NCBI GenBank assembly: GCA_039814715.1
Contig: JBCCAR010000014.1
Span: 1-64,000 of the forward strand
From: CAKZYD01 sp039814715
Lineage (GTDB): Bacteria > Pseudomonadota > Alphaproteobacteria > Sphingomonadales > CAKZYD01
Direction: 5' to 3'
DNA: 64,000 bases
Numbering within the stretch: position 1 is the first letter of the stretch; each line of letters begins with the position of its first letter. Below the pieces are notes generated by a model. That model did not search any database. It saw only the letters and a program-made list of their open reading frames with translations, and had not been told where the DNA came from. This document shows, piece by piece, positions 50,665 to 58,431 of the stretch. The position numbers and the translations under genes were made by a program.

Positions 50665-51785
50665 TACTCTTTTCCGATCATTAATTTTGCGCTGTCGGCC
50701 AGTTCTTCGACCTTGTCTTTGTCAACTTCATAGGTGTCCGCCGCGCGTTCCAAGCCTGCTCGGTTAATGGGGCCGCCCTGGTAGGCTTCACCTGCCAATT
50801 TCCAATCACCGCCTTGGTTTAAAATCGTACGCACGACATCCGGCCGGCCATAATGCCCGCCCGTATCGACAATCGCTTTGGTGGCTTTGATCATCCAAGC
50901 TTCACATGTGGCATAGATCAGCTGGCTGCCTTCTATGGGGCCAACCATAGGCACGCCAAGCGGGCTCACGACCTGGCTGCCGCCCCTGGCATAATCGATA
51001 TGCATGTGCTCCTTCTGCGCGAAATCATCTGGCACGTCATCGGGGTCAACATAGGCGCTGACGGCCAAAGTGAAGCAGCCTGCCTCAAGCGAATGCGTGC
51101 GCGTGACAAAATGGCCCCAGAAGTTGCCTGACATGTCCCATTCTTCCAGCCGCGGGCCGGTATGGAGCGCAAAGGAGCCTGGGAAAACGGCCACATGAAA
51201 ATCTTCGCCCATGGCGCTCATGGCGGCGCGCAGCGGCGTGATGATGTTCTCCCCGCAGATGAGCCCGCCAATGCGGCCAATGTCTGTGTCATAAACGGCA
51301 ACGTCAGAGCCATCACCTGCGCCCCAATACAGCCGCTCTGAAAAGGTTGGCATGAGCTTGCGGTGGCGGCCCATGAGCTCGCCATGACGATCAAAGAACA
51401 GGAGTGTGTTGTAGATAGTATTTGAGCCAGCGCGAGGGTCAATCTCATTGCAGCCAACCACCACATACATATTTGCCTTCTTCGCTGCCTGGCCGATCAT
51501 GTCGGTCACCGGGCTCGGCACGAGGACAGCTTCATCAAAGAAGCGGATACGCCCGCCAGCCCATTGCTGGAGGCCCGATTCCCAGCCTTCCGTCCAATAA
51601 GGATAGCCAGCGAGCCAGACTTCGGGAAAGACGATGAGCTCAGCGCCGTTTTTGCCTGCTTCTTCAATCGCTTCCACGGCACGTTTGGCCGTTTCATCGC
51701 GGTTCATATAGGCAGGAGAAATTTGGGCGAGGCAAACTTTGACAGCCTCGCGCCCACCCAGCACTTTTGCTTTTGGATTGCTCAT
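50664..51785 (-). CDS. Nitrilase
   Basis: 373 aa carbon-nitrogen hydrolase that turns nitriles into carboxylic acids and ammonia. The catalytic triad is E55 (FPEVW), K143 (RHRKLMPT) and C177 (LICGEN). The usual C-W-E of aliphatic and aryl nitrilases is C-G-E here, marking a less studied clade. The ATG at 51785 gives a normal N-terminus; the ORF is open 20 codons further. It is first in the operon with the aldoxime dehydratase and GST, so nitriles made by the second enzyme would be consumed by this one. Confidence 0.88.
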   Translation of the reverse strand: MSNPKAKVLGGREAVKVCLAQISPAYMNRDETAKRAVEAIEEAGKNGAELIVFPEVWLAGYPYWTEGWESGLQQWAGGRIRFFDEAVLVPSPVTDMIGQAAKKANMYVVVGCNEIDPRAGSNTIYNTLLFFDRHGELMGRHRKLMPTFSERLYWGAGDGSDVAVYDTDIGRIGGLICGENIITPLRAAMSAMGEDFHVAVFPGSFALHTGPRLEEWDMSGNFWGHFVTRTHSLEAGCFTLAVSAYVDPDDVPDDFAQKEHMHIDYARGGSQVVSPLGVPMVGPIEGSQLIYATCEAWMIKATKAIVDTGGHYGRPDVVRTILNQGGDWKLAGEAYQGGPINRAGLERAADTYEVDKDKVEELADSAKLMIGKE

Positions 51786-51835
51786 AAACGCTCGCTTTGA
51801 ATTGAGGTAAGACGCGTGGACGCTAACAGCCGCAT

Positions 51836-51883
51836 TCTGGCACACTATCCAGCTCTGGCAGCTTTAGACAGTTTTGATATAAT
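51836..51883 (+). promoter_or_regulatory. araC promoter with direct repeats
   Basis: CTGGCA (51855-51860), 17 bases and TATAAT (51878-51883) form a sigma-70 promoter. TCTGGCA occurs at 51836-51842 and 51854-51860, an 18-bp-spaced direct repeat whose second copy overlaps the -35, as AraC-type operators do. The -10 ends 6 bases before the araC ATG and there is no ribosome site, so the mRNA is probably leaderless. Confidence 0.55.
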
Positions 51884-51889
51884 GCGTCC

Positions 51890-52873
51890 ATGGAATGGTT
51901 AGACCAGGTGGATTGGAAAGTGTCGTCGCGCGATCTGCGGATCGTGCAGGCGCAGGTGACACGCTATTTAAAGAGCTTTCGACTCACGCCGCAACAAGGC
52001 CAAACCTATCATGGCCGCGTTGGCCATGCCCGCTTAGGCCGCTTAGAATGCACGTTGGTTGGATATGGCGCGCAGATCGATCTCAACGCAGGCCAGCTTG
52101 GACAGTTTTCTATTTTACAGTGGCCAATAACCGGATCGTACGAACTCACGGTCGGCGAAAAAACGCTCACAATTGCGCATGATCAGGCGCATCTCATTGC
52201 CCCCGGGGTCCCCGTGCGCATGCGGTTTTCCCCCGACTGCCTATTGCTCGTGGTGCGCCTTTCAGCCCAGGGCGCAAGGGCACTGGGCGGGGAACTTGAA
52301 GTCGCCGCCGCCCAGATTTCCAATGCTGAAGCGCTTGGTATCGTTTTGGATTTGCAAAGCCGAGAAGGTGCAGCGTTTGGCAGACTGCTGCGCTTTCTGT
52401 CACAAGAGATATTTGCTGGGGACATGCTCACACTTGGCAGCGATGCCGCCCGCCATGGGGAAGATTTATTCTTCTCAGGGCTGCGCCACGCGCTGAAATC
52501 GCCCAGGCGGGAGAGATTGCGCTCCAAGGCCCCAACGCCGCGCGCATTGGCTAGAGCAGAGGCTTTTTTCCTCTCCAATCTAACAGAGCCAGTCGCCTTA
52601 GGCGACGCAGCGAAAGCCTCTGGTGTGTCGGTTTCTCGCCTGACCCAGCTGTTCCGCAAGGCTTATGCGGTGGCGCCCATGACCTGGTGGCGCCTCCGGC
52701 GGCTTGACCGCGCTTATGATGACTTGAGCCAGAACCCTAGTGTTTCCGTTACCGATGTGGGGCTGCATTGGGGCTTTGGCCATTTAGGCCGCTTTTCAAA
52801 AGCGTATTGCGCGCGGTTTGGCGAAACTCCGCGGCAGACGCTGCAGCGCACCAGAGCGCAGCACGCGGACTAG
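51890..52873 (+). CDS. AraC-family regulator of the nitrilase-aldoxime operon
   Basis: 327 aa. The N-terminal AraC-binding-domain-like region (about 30-190; GQLGQFSILQWPITGSYELTVGEKTL) resembles regulators of aromatic and nitrile genes. The C-terminal double helix-turn-helix (about 220-325) contains LGDAAKASGVSVSRLTQLFRKAY and the second element FGHLGRFSKAYCARFGETP. It is divergent from the nitrilase gene across 104 bp and is the obvious activator of nitrilase-oxd-GST, perhaps responding to an aldoxime or nitrile. It converges on the tetR gene with a 4-base overlap. Confidence 0.9.
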   Translation: MEWLDQVDWKVSSRDLRIVQAQVTRYLKSFRLTPQQGQTYHGRVGHARLGRLECTLVGYGAQIDLNAGQLGQFSILQWPITGSYELTVGEKTLTIAHDQAHLIAPGVPVRMRFSPDCLLLVVRLSAQGARALGGELEVAAAQISNAEALGIVLDLQSREGAAFGRLLRFLSQEIFAGDMLTLGSDAARHGEDLFFSGLRHALKSPRRERLRSKAPTPRALARAEAFFLSNLTEPVALGDAAKASGVSVSRLTQLFRKAYAVAPMTWWRLRRLDRAYDDLSQNPSVSVTDVGLHWGFGHLGRFSKAYCARFGETPRQTLQRTRAQHAD

Positions 52874-53466
52874 ACCAAGGCAGGAAGGACTTTCTCTACC
52901 AGCCGGTCAAGCGCCTCGCGCGGCGTCCCTGCGCGCGCGCGAATAGACAGCGTCTGGAGGGTACTTACAGCCAACAGTTCCTTTGACCAGCGCATGCGCT
53001 TCTCGCCGTGATAATGATGCTGATACAAGTCACCGACAGCCTCATCCAACCGCGCCAGAACCACAGCAACATAGGCCCGAACAGCCGGCAAATCGCGCGA
53101 TGCAGCAACGCCTGTCGTCATAACGATACAGCCGCAGGCGCCAGCAGGGCCATCAATATAGCGATCTAAGGCGGCGGCGTAGAATTGCCTCAGCGCCTCC
53201 TCTAATGATGGTGCTGTTTTACCGATGCGGCCTAGTTCCGCCTCCATGGCCCGCGCCACGGCCTGCAAAGAAGCAAGATACAGCGCCTCTTTGTTCCCAA
53301 AAGCAGCATAGAGGCTTGGCCGGGTTAAATTCGTTGCAGCCGCCAGGTCATCTAGGGATGCCGCATCAAAGCCCTTTTGCTGAAACACAGCGGCGGCTTT
53401 GGCAAGGGCGGTTTCCGGATTGAAACTGCGCGGGCGTCCACGGCCGCGCTTCGTCATCTCGTTCAT
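52870..53466 (-). CDS. TetR-family repressor
   Basis: 198 aa from ATG 53466. N-terminal helix-turn-helix: GRGRPRSFNPETALAKAAAV, then ASLDDLAAATNLTRPSLYAAFGNKEALY. The C-terminal ligand domain holds GPAGACGCIVMTTG. The longer ORF from 53508 would place an operator copy inside the gene, so I prefer the later start. It is divergent from a GST-HD operon, and two near-identical sites lie between them. Confidence 0.88.
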   Translation of the reverse strand: MNEMTKRGRGRPRSFNPETALAKAAAVFQQKGFDAASLDDLAAATNLTRPSLYAAFGNKEALYLASLQAVARAMEAELGRIGKTAPSLEEALRQFYAAALDRYIDGPAGACGCIVMTTGVAASRDLPAVRAYVAVVLARLDEAVGDLYQHHYHGEKRMRWSKELLAVSTLQTLSIRARAGTPREALDRLVEKVLPALV

Positions 53467-53471
53467 ATTTT

Positions 53472-53530
53472 TATACTGATCCGCATAAAATAAATTGACC
53501 GCCTTCATTTTTTATATACTGTTTCGCATA
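53472..53530. promoter_or_regulatory. Paired TetR operator-like sites
   Basis: TATACTGATCCGCATA (53472-53487) and TATACTGTTTCGCATA (53515-53530) match at 13 of 16 bases and are each imperfect dyads (TATRC-N6-GYATA). They are 43 bp apart, about four helical turns, in the region between the tetR gene and the GST start at 53552. Confidence 0.65.
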
Positions 53531-53551
53531 TTAATCAATTGGAGAGATTTT

Positions 53552-54196
53552 GTGAAACTCTACGGCAACCCCTTTTCATGCGCCCTAGCCTCTAACATTG
53601 TGCTGAAGGAACTGGACTTAGAAACAGACTACGCATGGGTCCAGCTCTCGACAAAACAAACGACTGAAGGCGAAGACTATTTCGCCATCAACCCAAAAGG
53701 CAAAGTGCCGGCCTTGGTGCTGGGCGACGGAACAGTGTTGAGCGAGGGCGTTGCTGTGATGCAGTTTCTCGCAGATGAAAATCCGCAAGTGGGCCTGCTT
53801 CCTCCCCCTGGCACAGCGGCGCGGGCCAAGGCGACCGAATGGCTTGTTTATCTTGCCACTGAGCTGCACAAGAAAATCTTCTATCCAGTCTTTAATCCCG
53901 GCGCGCCGCGTGATGCCAAAAGCTTCGCTATGTCGATGTTACCGGAGGAGCTCAGCTATATCGAGGCAACCTTAAGCGAGCAGGACTACATCGCCGGTGA
54001 TGAGTTCACCCCAGCAGATGCCTATTTGGTGACAATTCTTAATTGGGCAGGCTTCTTAAAGACGGATTTAAGCGCCTATCCTGCAACAACCGCATATCAA
54101 GCCAAAGTGATTCAGCGCCCAAGTGTTGCCGCCGCCTTCGCGCAAGAACGCACGTTGTATGAATCACATGCGCAGCTAAGGCCGGATGCCGCATGA
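53552..54196 (+). CDS. Glutathione S-transferase
   Basis: 214 aa from a GTG at 53552 with GGAGAG 5 bases upstream. N-terminal domain KLYGNPFSCALASNIVLKELDL with Ser9/Cys10 as candidate catalytic residues, cis-Pro in GKVPALVLGDG (about 50-60), ESG-like SEGVAVMQFL. The beta-class type is suggested by the Cys and by ADAYLVTILNWAGFL. The upstream ORF extension runs through the operator and is not real. It overlaps the HD-domain gene by 4 bases. Confidence 0.86.
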   Translation: MKLYGNPFSCALASNIVLKELDLETDYAWVQLSTKQTTEGEDYFAINPKGKVPALVLGDGTVLSEGVAVMQFLADENPQVGLLPPPGTAARAKATEWLVYLATELHKKIFYPVFNPGAPRDAKSFAMSMLPEELSYIEATLSEQDYIAGDEFTPADAYLVTILNWAGFLKTDLSAYPATTAYQAKVIQRPSVAAAFAQERTLYESHAQLRPDAA

Positions 54197-54921
54197 CCCA
54201 GCTCGCCAAGGACCCGGGGCGCCAACATGCCTGCCGCCTGTTGCCGCGCTTTATTGGCATGGATATCCGCATGGCAGGAGAGCGGCTGGGCAATCGGCTC
54301 GGCCTGCGCAAACTGCGCGATGCGATCAGCGATGACTATGCCTTGCCAGATAGCAAACTGGTGACCGACGCGCTCATTTGGGTACGCGAGGTTTCAAGCC
54401 CGATGCTGCTGAACCACTGCCTGCGCTCTCACGCCTTTGGTGCCATCGTGGGCAAGCGCTGCGATATAAAGGTGGACAGAGAAGTGTTTGCCCTGACGGC
54501 CATCATGCACGACGTGGGGCTAACGCCAGACTACGCGGAAAAACCAGGCTCGTTTGAATATGTGGGCGCAGCGGCTGCCCATGATTTCTGCTGCGGCCAT
54601 GGGCTCGATCATGCCAAGGCCGCGGAGGTGCACAATGCCATTGCGCGACACGCTGCCGTTGGGGAGGCCCATAAAGAGGGCCCTGCCACAGCGCTCATCC
54701 ACTTCGGCGCCGGCGCGGATGTCCTTGGCATTAAATTACACGACATCCCAAAGCCGCTGCTGCATGAGGTACTTGAGGCCTATCCGAGGCTCGACTTTCG
54801 CCAGGCTTTCCCTGCCCTGATGGAAGAGCAAGCTCGCATTAAGCCACAAGGATACACGGCGGGGCACATGGCTCTGGGCTTTGGCAAAAAGACACGCTGC
54901 GCGCCGATTCCAGAACGTTAA
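54193..54921 (+). CDS. HD-domain protein, cyanamide-hydratase-like
   Basis: 242 aa. Metal-binding HD motifs: His75 in NHCLRSHAF, H106-D107 in TAIMHDVGL and His153 in NAIARHAA. The segment FEYVGAAAAHDFCCGHGLD (121-139), with the family's x-E-x-x-G-A-x-A-A pattern, is close to the HD proteins related to cyanamide hydratase (Ddi2/Ddi3). It lacks a GTPase or nucleotidyltransferase domain. Coupling to a GST and proximity to nitrile genes are consistent with hydration of a cyano compound, but the substrate is not shown. It overlaps the convergent rlmN by 4 bases. Confidence 0.7.
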   Translation: MTQLAKDPGRQHACRLLPRFIGMDIRMAGERLGNRLGLRKLRDAISDDYALPDSKLVTDALIWVREVSSPMLLNHCLRSHAFGAIVGKRCDIKVDREVFALTAIMHDVGLTPDYAEKPGSFEYVGAAAAHDFCCGHGLDHAKAAEVHNAIARHAAVGEAHKEGPATALIHFGAGADVLGIKLHDIPKPLLHEVLEAYPRLDFRQAFPALMEEQARIKPQGYTAGHMALGFGKKTRCAPIPER

Positions 54922-56087
54922 ACTGCGGCCCCGGCCTTTTTGCGCTCGCTGGCGCGGACTTTTTCCGTTTCAGACTTCAATTGCCCGCAAGCAGCCATGA
55001 TATCACGGCCACGCGGGGTGCGTACGGGGGCAGAGATGCCCGCGTTGAATACGAGATCAGAGAACCGGGCGATGCGCTCGTCTGTTGAACACTCATAGGG
55101 CGCCCCAGGCCATGGGTTAAACGGGATGAGGTTCACCTTGGCTGGAATTTTATGGGCTTTTAGAAGACGCACCAAATCGCGCGCATCGTCATCGCTGTCA
55201 TTTACGTCTTTTAACATCACATATTCAAACGTGATGCGCCGGGCGTTGTGTGTGCCCGGGTAGCTGGCGCAGGCATCGAGCAGGTCTTCCAGGCGATACT
55301 TCTTGTTGAGCGGCACGACCTGGTCACGCACATCATTGCTGACCGCATGGAGCGAGACGGCAAGGTTCACGCCGAGTTCCGCGCCGGCGCGGGCCATGGT
55401 TGGGATAACGCCTGCCGTTGACAGCGTAATGCGCCGCCGCGACAGCTGAATGCCTTCTTCATCCATAACGATCTGCATCGCTTTTTTCACTTGCTCGAAA
55501 TTATACAGCGGCTCACCCATGCCCATGAGCACGATATTGGTAATCAGCCGACCATGGGTTGGCGCCGTCCAATCGCCTAGATCATCCCGCGCCAGCAGGA
55601 ACTGACCAACGATCTCACCAGCACTTAAATTGCGCACTAAGCGCTGTGTGCCGGTGTGGCAGAAGGTGCAATTGAGCGTGCAGCCGACTTGGCTGGAGAT
55701 ACACAACGTGCCGCGGTCTTCATCGGGAATGAACACAGCTTCTGCTTCAGAGCCGTCCGCGAATTCAAGCAGCCATTTGCGGGTGCCGTCTTCAGAGACC
55801 TGCGCAGAGGTCACCTGGGGCCGCGACACTGTAAAGGCTGCATCCATCTTCACGCGAAGGTCTTTGGCGATATTATCCATAGCCATAAAATCGCGCATGC
55901 CGCGATGGTACAGCCAATGCCATACCTGCTTAGTGCGCATGTTCAGCTGTTTGGGGGGAACGCCAATACCATCTAGCGCCGTCTTAAGCTCGGCCCGGTC
56001 GACGCCAAGCAAATCAAGCTTGCCTGCCGCCACGGCAGGATCGCGGCGCGGCAACACGCGTACGTCATCATGTCCAGGCATATCCAT
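54918..56087 (-). CDS. rlmN: 23S rRNA / tRNA adenine-C2 methyltransferase RlmN
   Basis: 389 aa radical-SAM enzyme that methylates A2503 of 23S rRNA and A37 of some tRNAs. The [4Fe-4S] ligands are C136-x3-C140-x2-C143. NLAVSLHAV and the ALRDVNDS-like segment EYVMLKDVNDSDDD follow; the catalytic C-terminal Cys is in AACGQLKSE. The N-terminal accessory domain (about 25-110) is typical. The start at 56087 may be at either of the first two Met residues. Confidence 0.95.
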   Translation of the reverse strand: MDMPGHDDVRVLPRRDPAVAAGKLDLLGVDRAELKTALDGIGVPPKQLNMRTKQVWHWLYHRGMRDFMAMDNIAKDLRVKMDAAFTVSRPQVTSAQVSEDGTRKWLLEFADGSEAEAVFIPDEDRGTLCISSQVGCTLNCTFCHTGTQRLVRNLSAGEIVGQFLLARDDLGDWTAPTHGRLITNIVLMGMGEPLYNFEQVKKAMQIVMDEEGIQLSRRRITLSTAGVIPTMARAGAELGVNLAVSLHAVSNDVRDQVVPLNKKYRLEDLLDACASYPGTHNARRITFEYVMLKDVNDSDDDARDLVRLLKAHKIPAKVNLIPFNPWPGAPYECSTDERIARFSDLVFNAGISAPVRTPRGRDIMAACGQLKSETEKVRASERKKAGAAV

Positions 56088-56179
56088 AGCCGCCCTTATG
56101 ACGAAGCAAAAACACGATGTCTACCAATCGGGCTGGCAATGGAACTGAAAATTGCTGCGATGCACCAGAAATTTGATAG

Positions 56180-56532
56180 TTTAGGACGATCACTTTTTGC
56201 ATCCTAAAATATTTTATTTATCGAACGCCCTGTGAGATAAAACTTTCATCAGCAGGAGACATGACGGAGAGACATGGTATCCCGCAGCTTAAACCCCAGC
56301 CTAGGTGGCTGTGAAAAGAGCACTTTTTGGGACGCAGGTCGCCTTGCTGATACGAAACTAGTCTAGAGTTCCATCCCCCTGATGGACTTTAGACATGACT
56401 GGTGACACTGGCTTGCCGACAAGCCCTGACCCGCACCCCCGAACGGTGACCGGTGTTACTGACATAGCCTGGAAGAAGCGTTGCCGGACACCCCCCCCGA
56501 ACGGCGCGCTTTAGAAACCAGGCCTTTAACTT
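56180..56532 (+). ncRNA. Candidate structured RNA in a 440-base intergenic region
   Basis: There is no large gene between rlmN and the IalB-like gene, yet the plus strand looks built. TTTAGGA (56180-56186) and TCCTAAA (56202-56208) form an operator-like repeat. Hairpins include CAGCC/GGCTG, a 13-bp stem around CCCCT at about 56362-56393, GGCTTG-CCGA-CAAGCC and a wobble-rich stem joining about 56402-56412 to 56449-56459. The motif CCCCCGAACGG occurs twice. A strong terminator ends the region on this strand. I do not match it to 6S, tmRNA, SRP or RNase P RNA. Confidence 0.4.
56261..56314 (+). CDS. Short ORF (17 codons) in the candidate RNA
   Basis: A 17-codon ORF (MTERHGIPQLKPQPRWL) has AGCAGGAGAC directly before its ATG. 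A second ORF of 30 codons in another frame starts at 56274. It may be a leader peptide or the coding part of a dual-function RNA. Nothing but the ribosome site and the position supports it. Confidence 0.25.
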   Translation: MTERHGIPQLKPQPRWL

Positions 56533-57091
56533 AGCCTGCGGTCCCTGACAGACCGCAGGCTTTGCTTATTTTGCCGTAGGCTGCCGTAAACCCTTGCAGA
56601 GAAAATACATCCGTTGCGTCAAAGCCGCGTGCTGCCTTGGCACTGATCTCCGCTTTTGTGCCTCGCTTCATAGCGGCGACGATTTTTTGATCATCATCAA
56701 GACCGAATGTCCAGCCATCTTGGCCATCGCCGTAAAGTTCGAAGGTGCGGCCATCGACAGACAGCAGCACGGCGGCGCCGCGGCGATAGTCAAACCCAGA
56801 ATTGAGCCGAACCACGCCAAATTCTTGGCGATCAGGCCAATGCGACACCATGATGAACGCGGGCCGGCGCTGTACTTCATCGGGCAGGCTCGCTGGCTTG
56901 CTGGGCTGGGAAATCATGTAACAGACGGCGGGCCCAGAGGCGGGCTGATCGCGGAAGGTGGACCAATCGCGATAGTCGCCCAAATGCTCGCGCTTGAGGT
57001 CATTGTCATCCTGCGCTGCGGCAGATGACGCCAAACATAGCGCCACCAAAACAGCAAAGCGCTGAAGAAATCCTGACAGGGATACACTCAT
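56531..57091 (-). CDS. IalB-family (invasion-associated locus B) protein
   Basis: 186 aa with a signal peptide (about 1-26, SSAAAQ) and the IalB domain: DWSTFRDQPASGPAVCYMISQPSKP (about 41-65), FIMVSHWPDRQEFGVVRLNSGFDY, LYGDGQDGWTF and an Ala-rich C-terminal repeat. The family is periplasmic or surface-associated and common in alphaproteobacteria; its role beyond pathogens is unknown. Overlaps the SpoU gene by 4 bases. Its last codons lie in the stem of the opposite-strand terminator. Confidence 0.85.
   Translation of the reverse strand: MSVSLSGFLQRFAVLVALCLASSAAAQDDNDLKREHLGDYRDWSTFRDQPASGPAVCYMISQPSKPASLPDEVQRRPAFIMVSHWPDRQEFGVVRLNSGFDYRRGAAVLLSVDGRTFELYGDGQDGWTFGLDDDQKIVAAMKRGTKAEISAKAARGFDATDVFSLQGFTAAYGKISKACGLSGTAG
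56533..56572 (+). terminator. Plus-strand terminator overlapping the IalB-like gene end
   Basis: AGCCTGCGGTC (56533-56543) and GACCGCAGGCT (56551-56561) form a perfect 11-bp stem with a 7-base loop, followed by TTGCTTATTTT on the plus strand. No plus-strand gene precedes it, so it marks the 3' end of an unannotated transcript. It is antisense to the last codons of the IalB-like gene. The minus-strand flank has no T run. Confidence 0.75.
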
Positions 57092-57633
57092 TGCGATCTT
57101 TCGTCTGGGCGGCCTTTGCGAAAAATCGGACCGCCATGTTGATGAACATCTGCCTCAGGCGACGGCGCGCCTGGCCAAAGCGGCCGGCCCCTTCGCCCTT
57201 CTAACGCTCGCATGCGATCATACATCACGATCGCGCCAGCTGTGGCAACATTTAACGAGAATTTTGTTGGTATTTTGACCATATAGTCGCAGCCTTCGCG
57301 CACATCATCCGGCAGTGAAATGCGTTCCGCCCCAAAAATATACAGAGCGCGGCGCGGGTGGGCAAATTGCGGCAAATCGATGGCGTCTTCGCAGAGCTCA
57401 ACACCGACACGCTCTACACCATTGGGGATCGTAAGCGATTCGAGGTGTGATTCTTCAAACACAGGGATCGCACTTGAGGATTTGGACGTATCAAACTTGT
57501 TAATGTCGCGGCGAAAATTGGGATTGATTAGAAACACGAATTGCGCGCCAAAGGCGTTGGCAGTGCGAATGAGATTGCCTGCATTGCCCGCTTTGCTGGC
57601 CCCGATAATACCAATGCCAAAAAAGCCTGCCAT
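57088..57633 (-). CDS. SpoU/TrmH-type RNA methyltransferase
   Basis: 181 aa SPOUT-fold enzyme. Motif 1 is in GNAGNLIRTANAFGA (about 16-30, with the catalytic Asn and Arg), motif 2 in ALYIFGAERISLP (about 95-107) and motif 3 in VKIPTKFSLNVATAGAIVMY (about 119-138). The C-terminus is a Pro/Gly-rich tail with several His. It methylates a ribose 2'-OH or related position on tRNA or rRNA; the target is not evident. It is coupled to the IalB-like gene and follows the phosphatase gene by 5 bases. Confidence 0.88.
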   Translation of the reverse strand: MAGFFGIGIIGASKAGNAGNLIRTANAFGAQFVFLINPNFRRDINKFDTSKSSSAIPVFEESHLESLTIPNGVERVGVELCEDAIDLPQFAHPRRALYIFGAERISLPDDVREGCDYMVKIPTKFSLNVATAGAIVMYDRMRALEGRRGRPLWPGAPSPEADVHQHGGPIFRKGRPDERSQ

Positions 57634-57638
57634 GCCTG

Positions 57639-58289
57639 CTACAACCCCCTGCCATCGGAGGCTGGCCCACCCGGCGTGTGCAGTGTCTCAGTACCGCCGC
57701 GAAGTTCAACAAACTGCCCTTGAGGAATATCGGGGGCGATGACGGCATCTACATCGCTGTGATGCTCGTTGCCAGTTAATATACCGCGCAAGACCCGGCT
57801 CGCAAGGCCGTGGCTGATGGCAAGGTGCGTTGCCGCGGCATCGGCCTCCACATCACGGGCCCAATCGCCAAGGCGGGCAGCCATATGGTCATACCATTCA
57901 CCCCCTGGGGGACGCTGAACAAAGAAACGACGACGCGAGTCAATAATCTGGCCATGGCGAGCAACTAAATCTGCGTATGTCTCGCCCGTCCAATCCCCAA
58001 CTTCAATCTCCCTAAGCCGCGCATCCACGCGGACCGAAAAATAGTCAATCTCAAGCGCATCAGCGATGATAGCCGCTGTTTGCCGGGTACGGCCGGTGGG
58101 AGAGCACCAAAATACCAAGTTGGGCTGCGCGCCCAGATGCTGACGGCAATAGCGGGCTAGCGCTAAAGCTTGCTCGGTGCCATTCGCTGTAAGCGGCGAA
58201 TGCGCTTCATTGCCCTGCATGCGCGCGGCGCGGTTGAAGACCGTTTCTGCGTGGCGGACGAGATAAAGTGTTTTTTCAGTCAACATCAT
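57639..58289 (-). CDS. Histidine phosphatase (phosphoglycerate-mutase-like)
   Basis: 216 aa. The phospho-histidine motif is LVRHAET with R12-H13, and the second catalytic His lies in AISHGLASR (about 159). SPTGRTRQTA (about 63-72) and EIEVGDWTGE (about 91-100) complete the active site. Enzymes of this type act on phosphosugars, nucleotides or phosphoproteins; the substrate cannot be read off. First gene of a likely operon with the SpoU methyltransferase and IalB-like genes. Confidence 0.88.
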   Translation of the reverse strand: MMLTEKTLYLVRHAETVFNRAARMQGNEAHSPLTANGTEQALALARYCRQHLGAQPNLVFWCSPTGRTRQTAAIIADALEIDYFSVRVDARLREIEVGDWTGETYADLVARHGQIIDSRRRFFVQRPPGGEWYDHMAARLGDWARDVEADAAATHLAISHGLASRVLRGILTGNEHHSDVDAVIAPDIPQGQFVELRGGTETLHTPGGPASDGRGL

Positions 58290-58431
58290 CTTCGCCTTAA
58301 ATCACGCTCACGCCATCAGCAATGGACAATATGAACCGTCCTGGAAAAGACGCCTTGCCTAAGCGCGCACTTGACCTACGGCGGGGCAACCGCTTAGTGC
58401 ACGTCACAGTCAACATTAGGAGCCACAGGAT

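Noticed and set aside
56180..56572. 6S RNA, tmRNA, SRP RNA or RNase P RNA
   Set aside because: None of the conserved motifs I know (for example the SRP tetraloop, a tmRNA tag ORF or the RNase P core) is visible.
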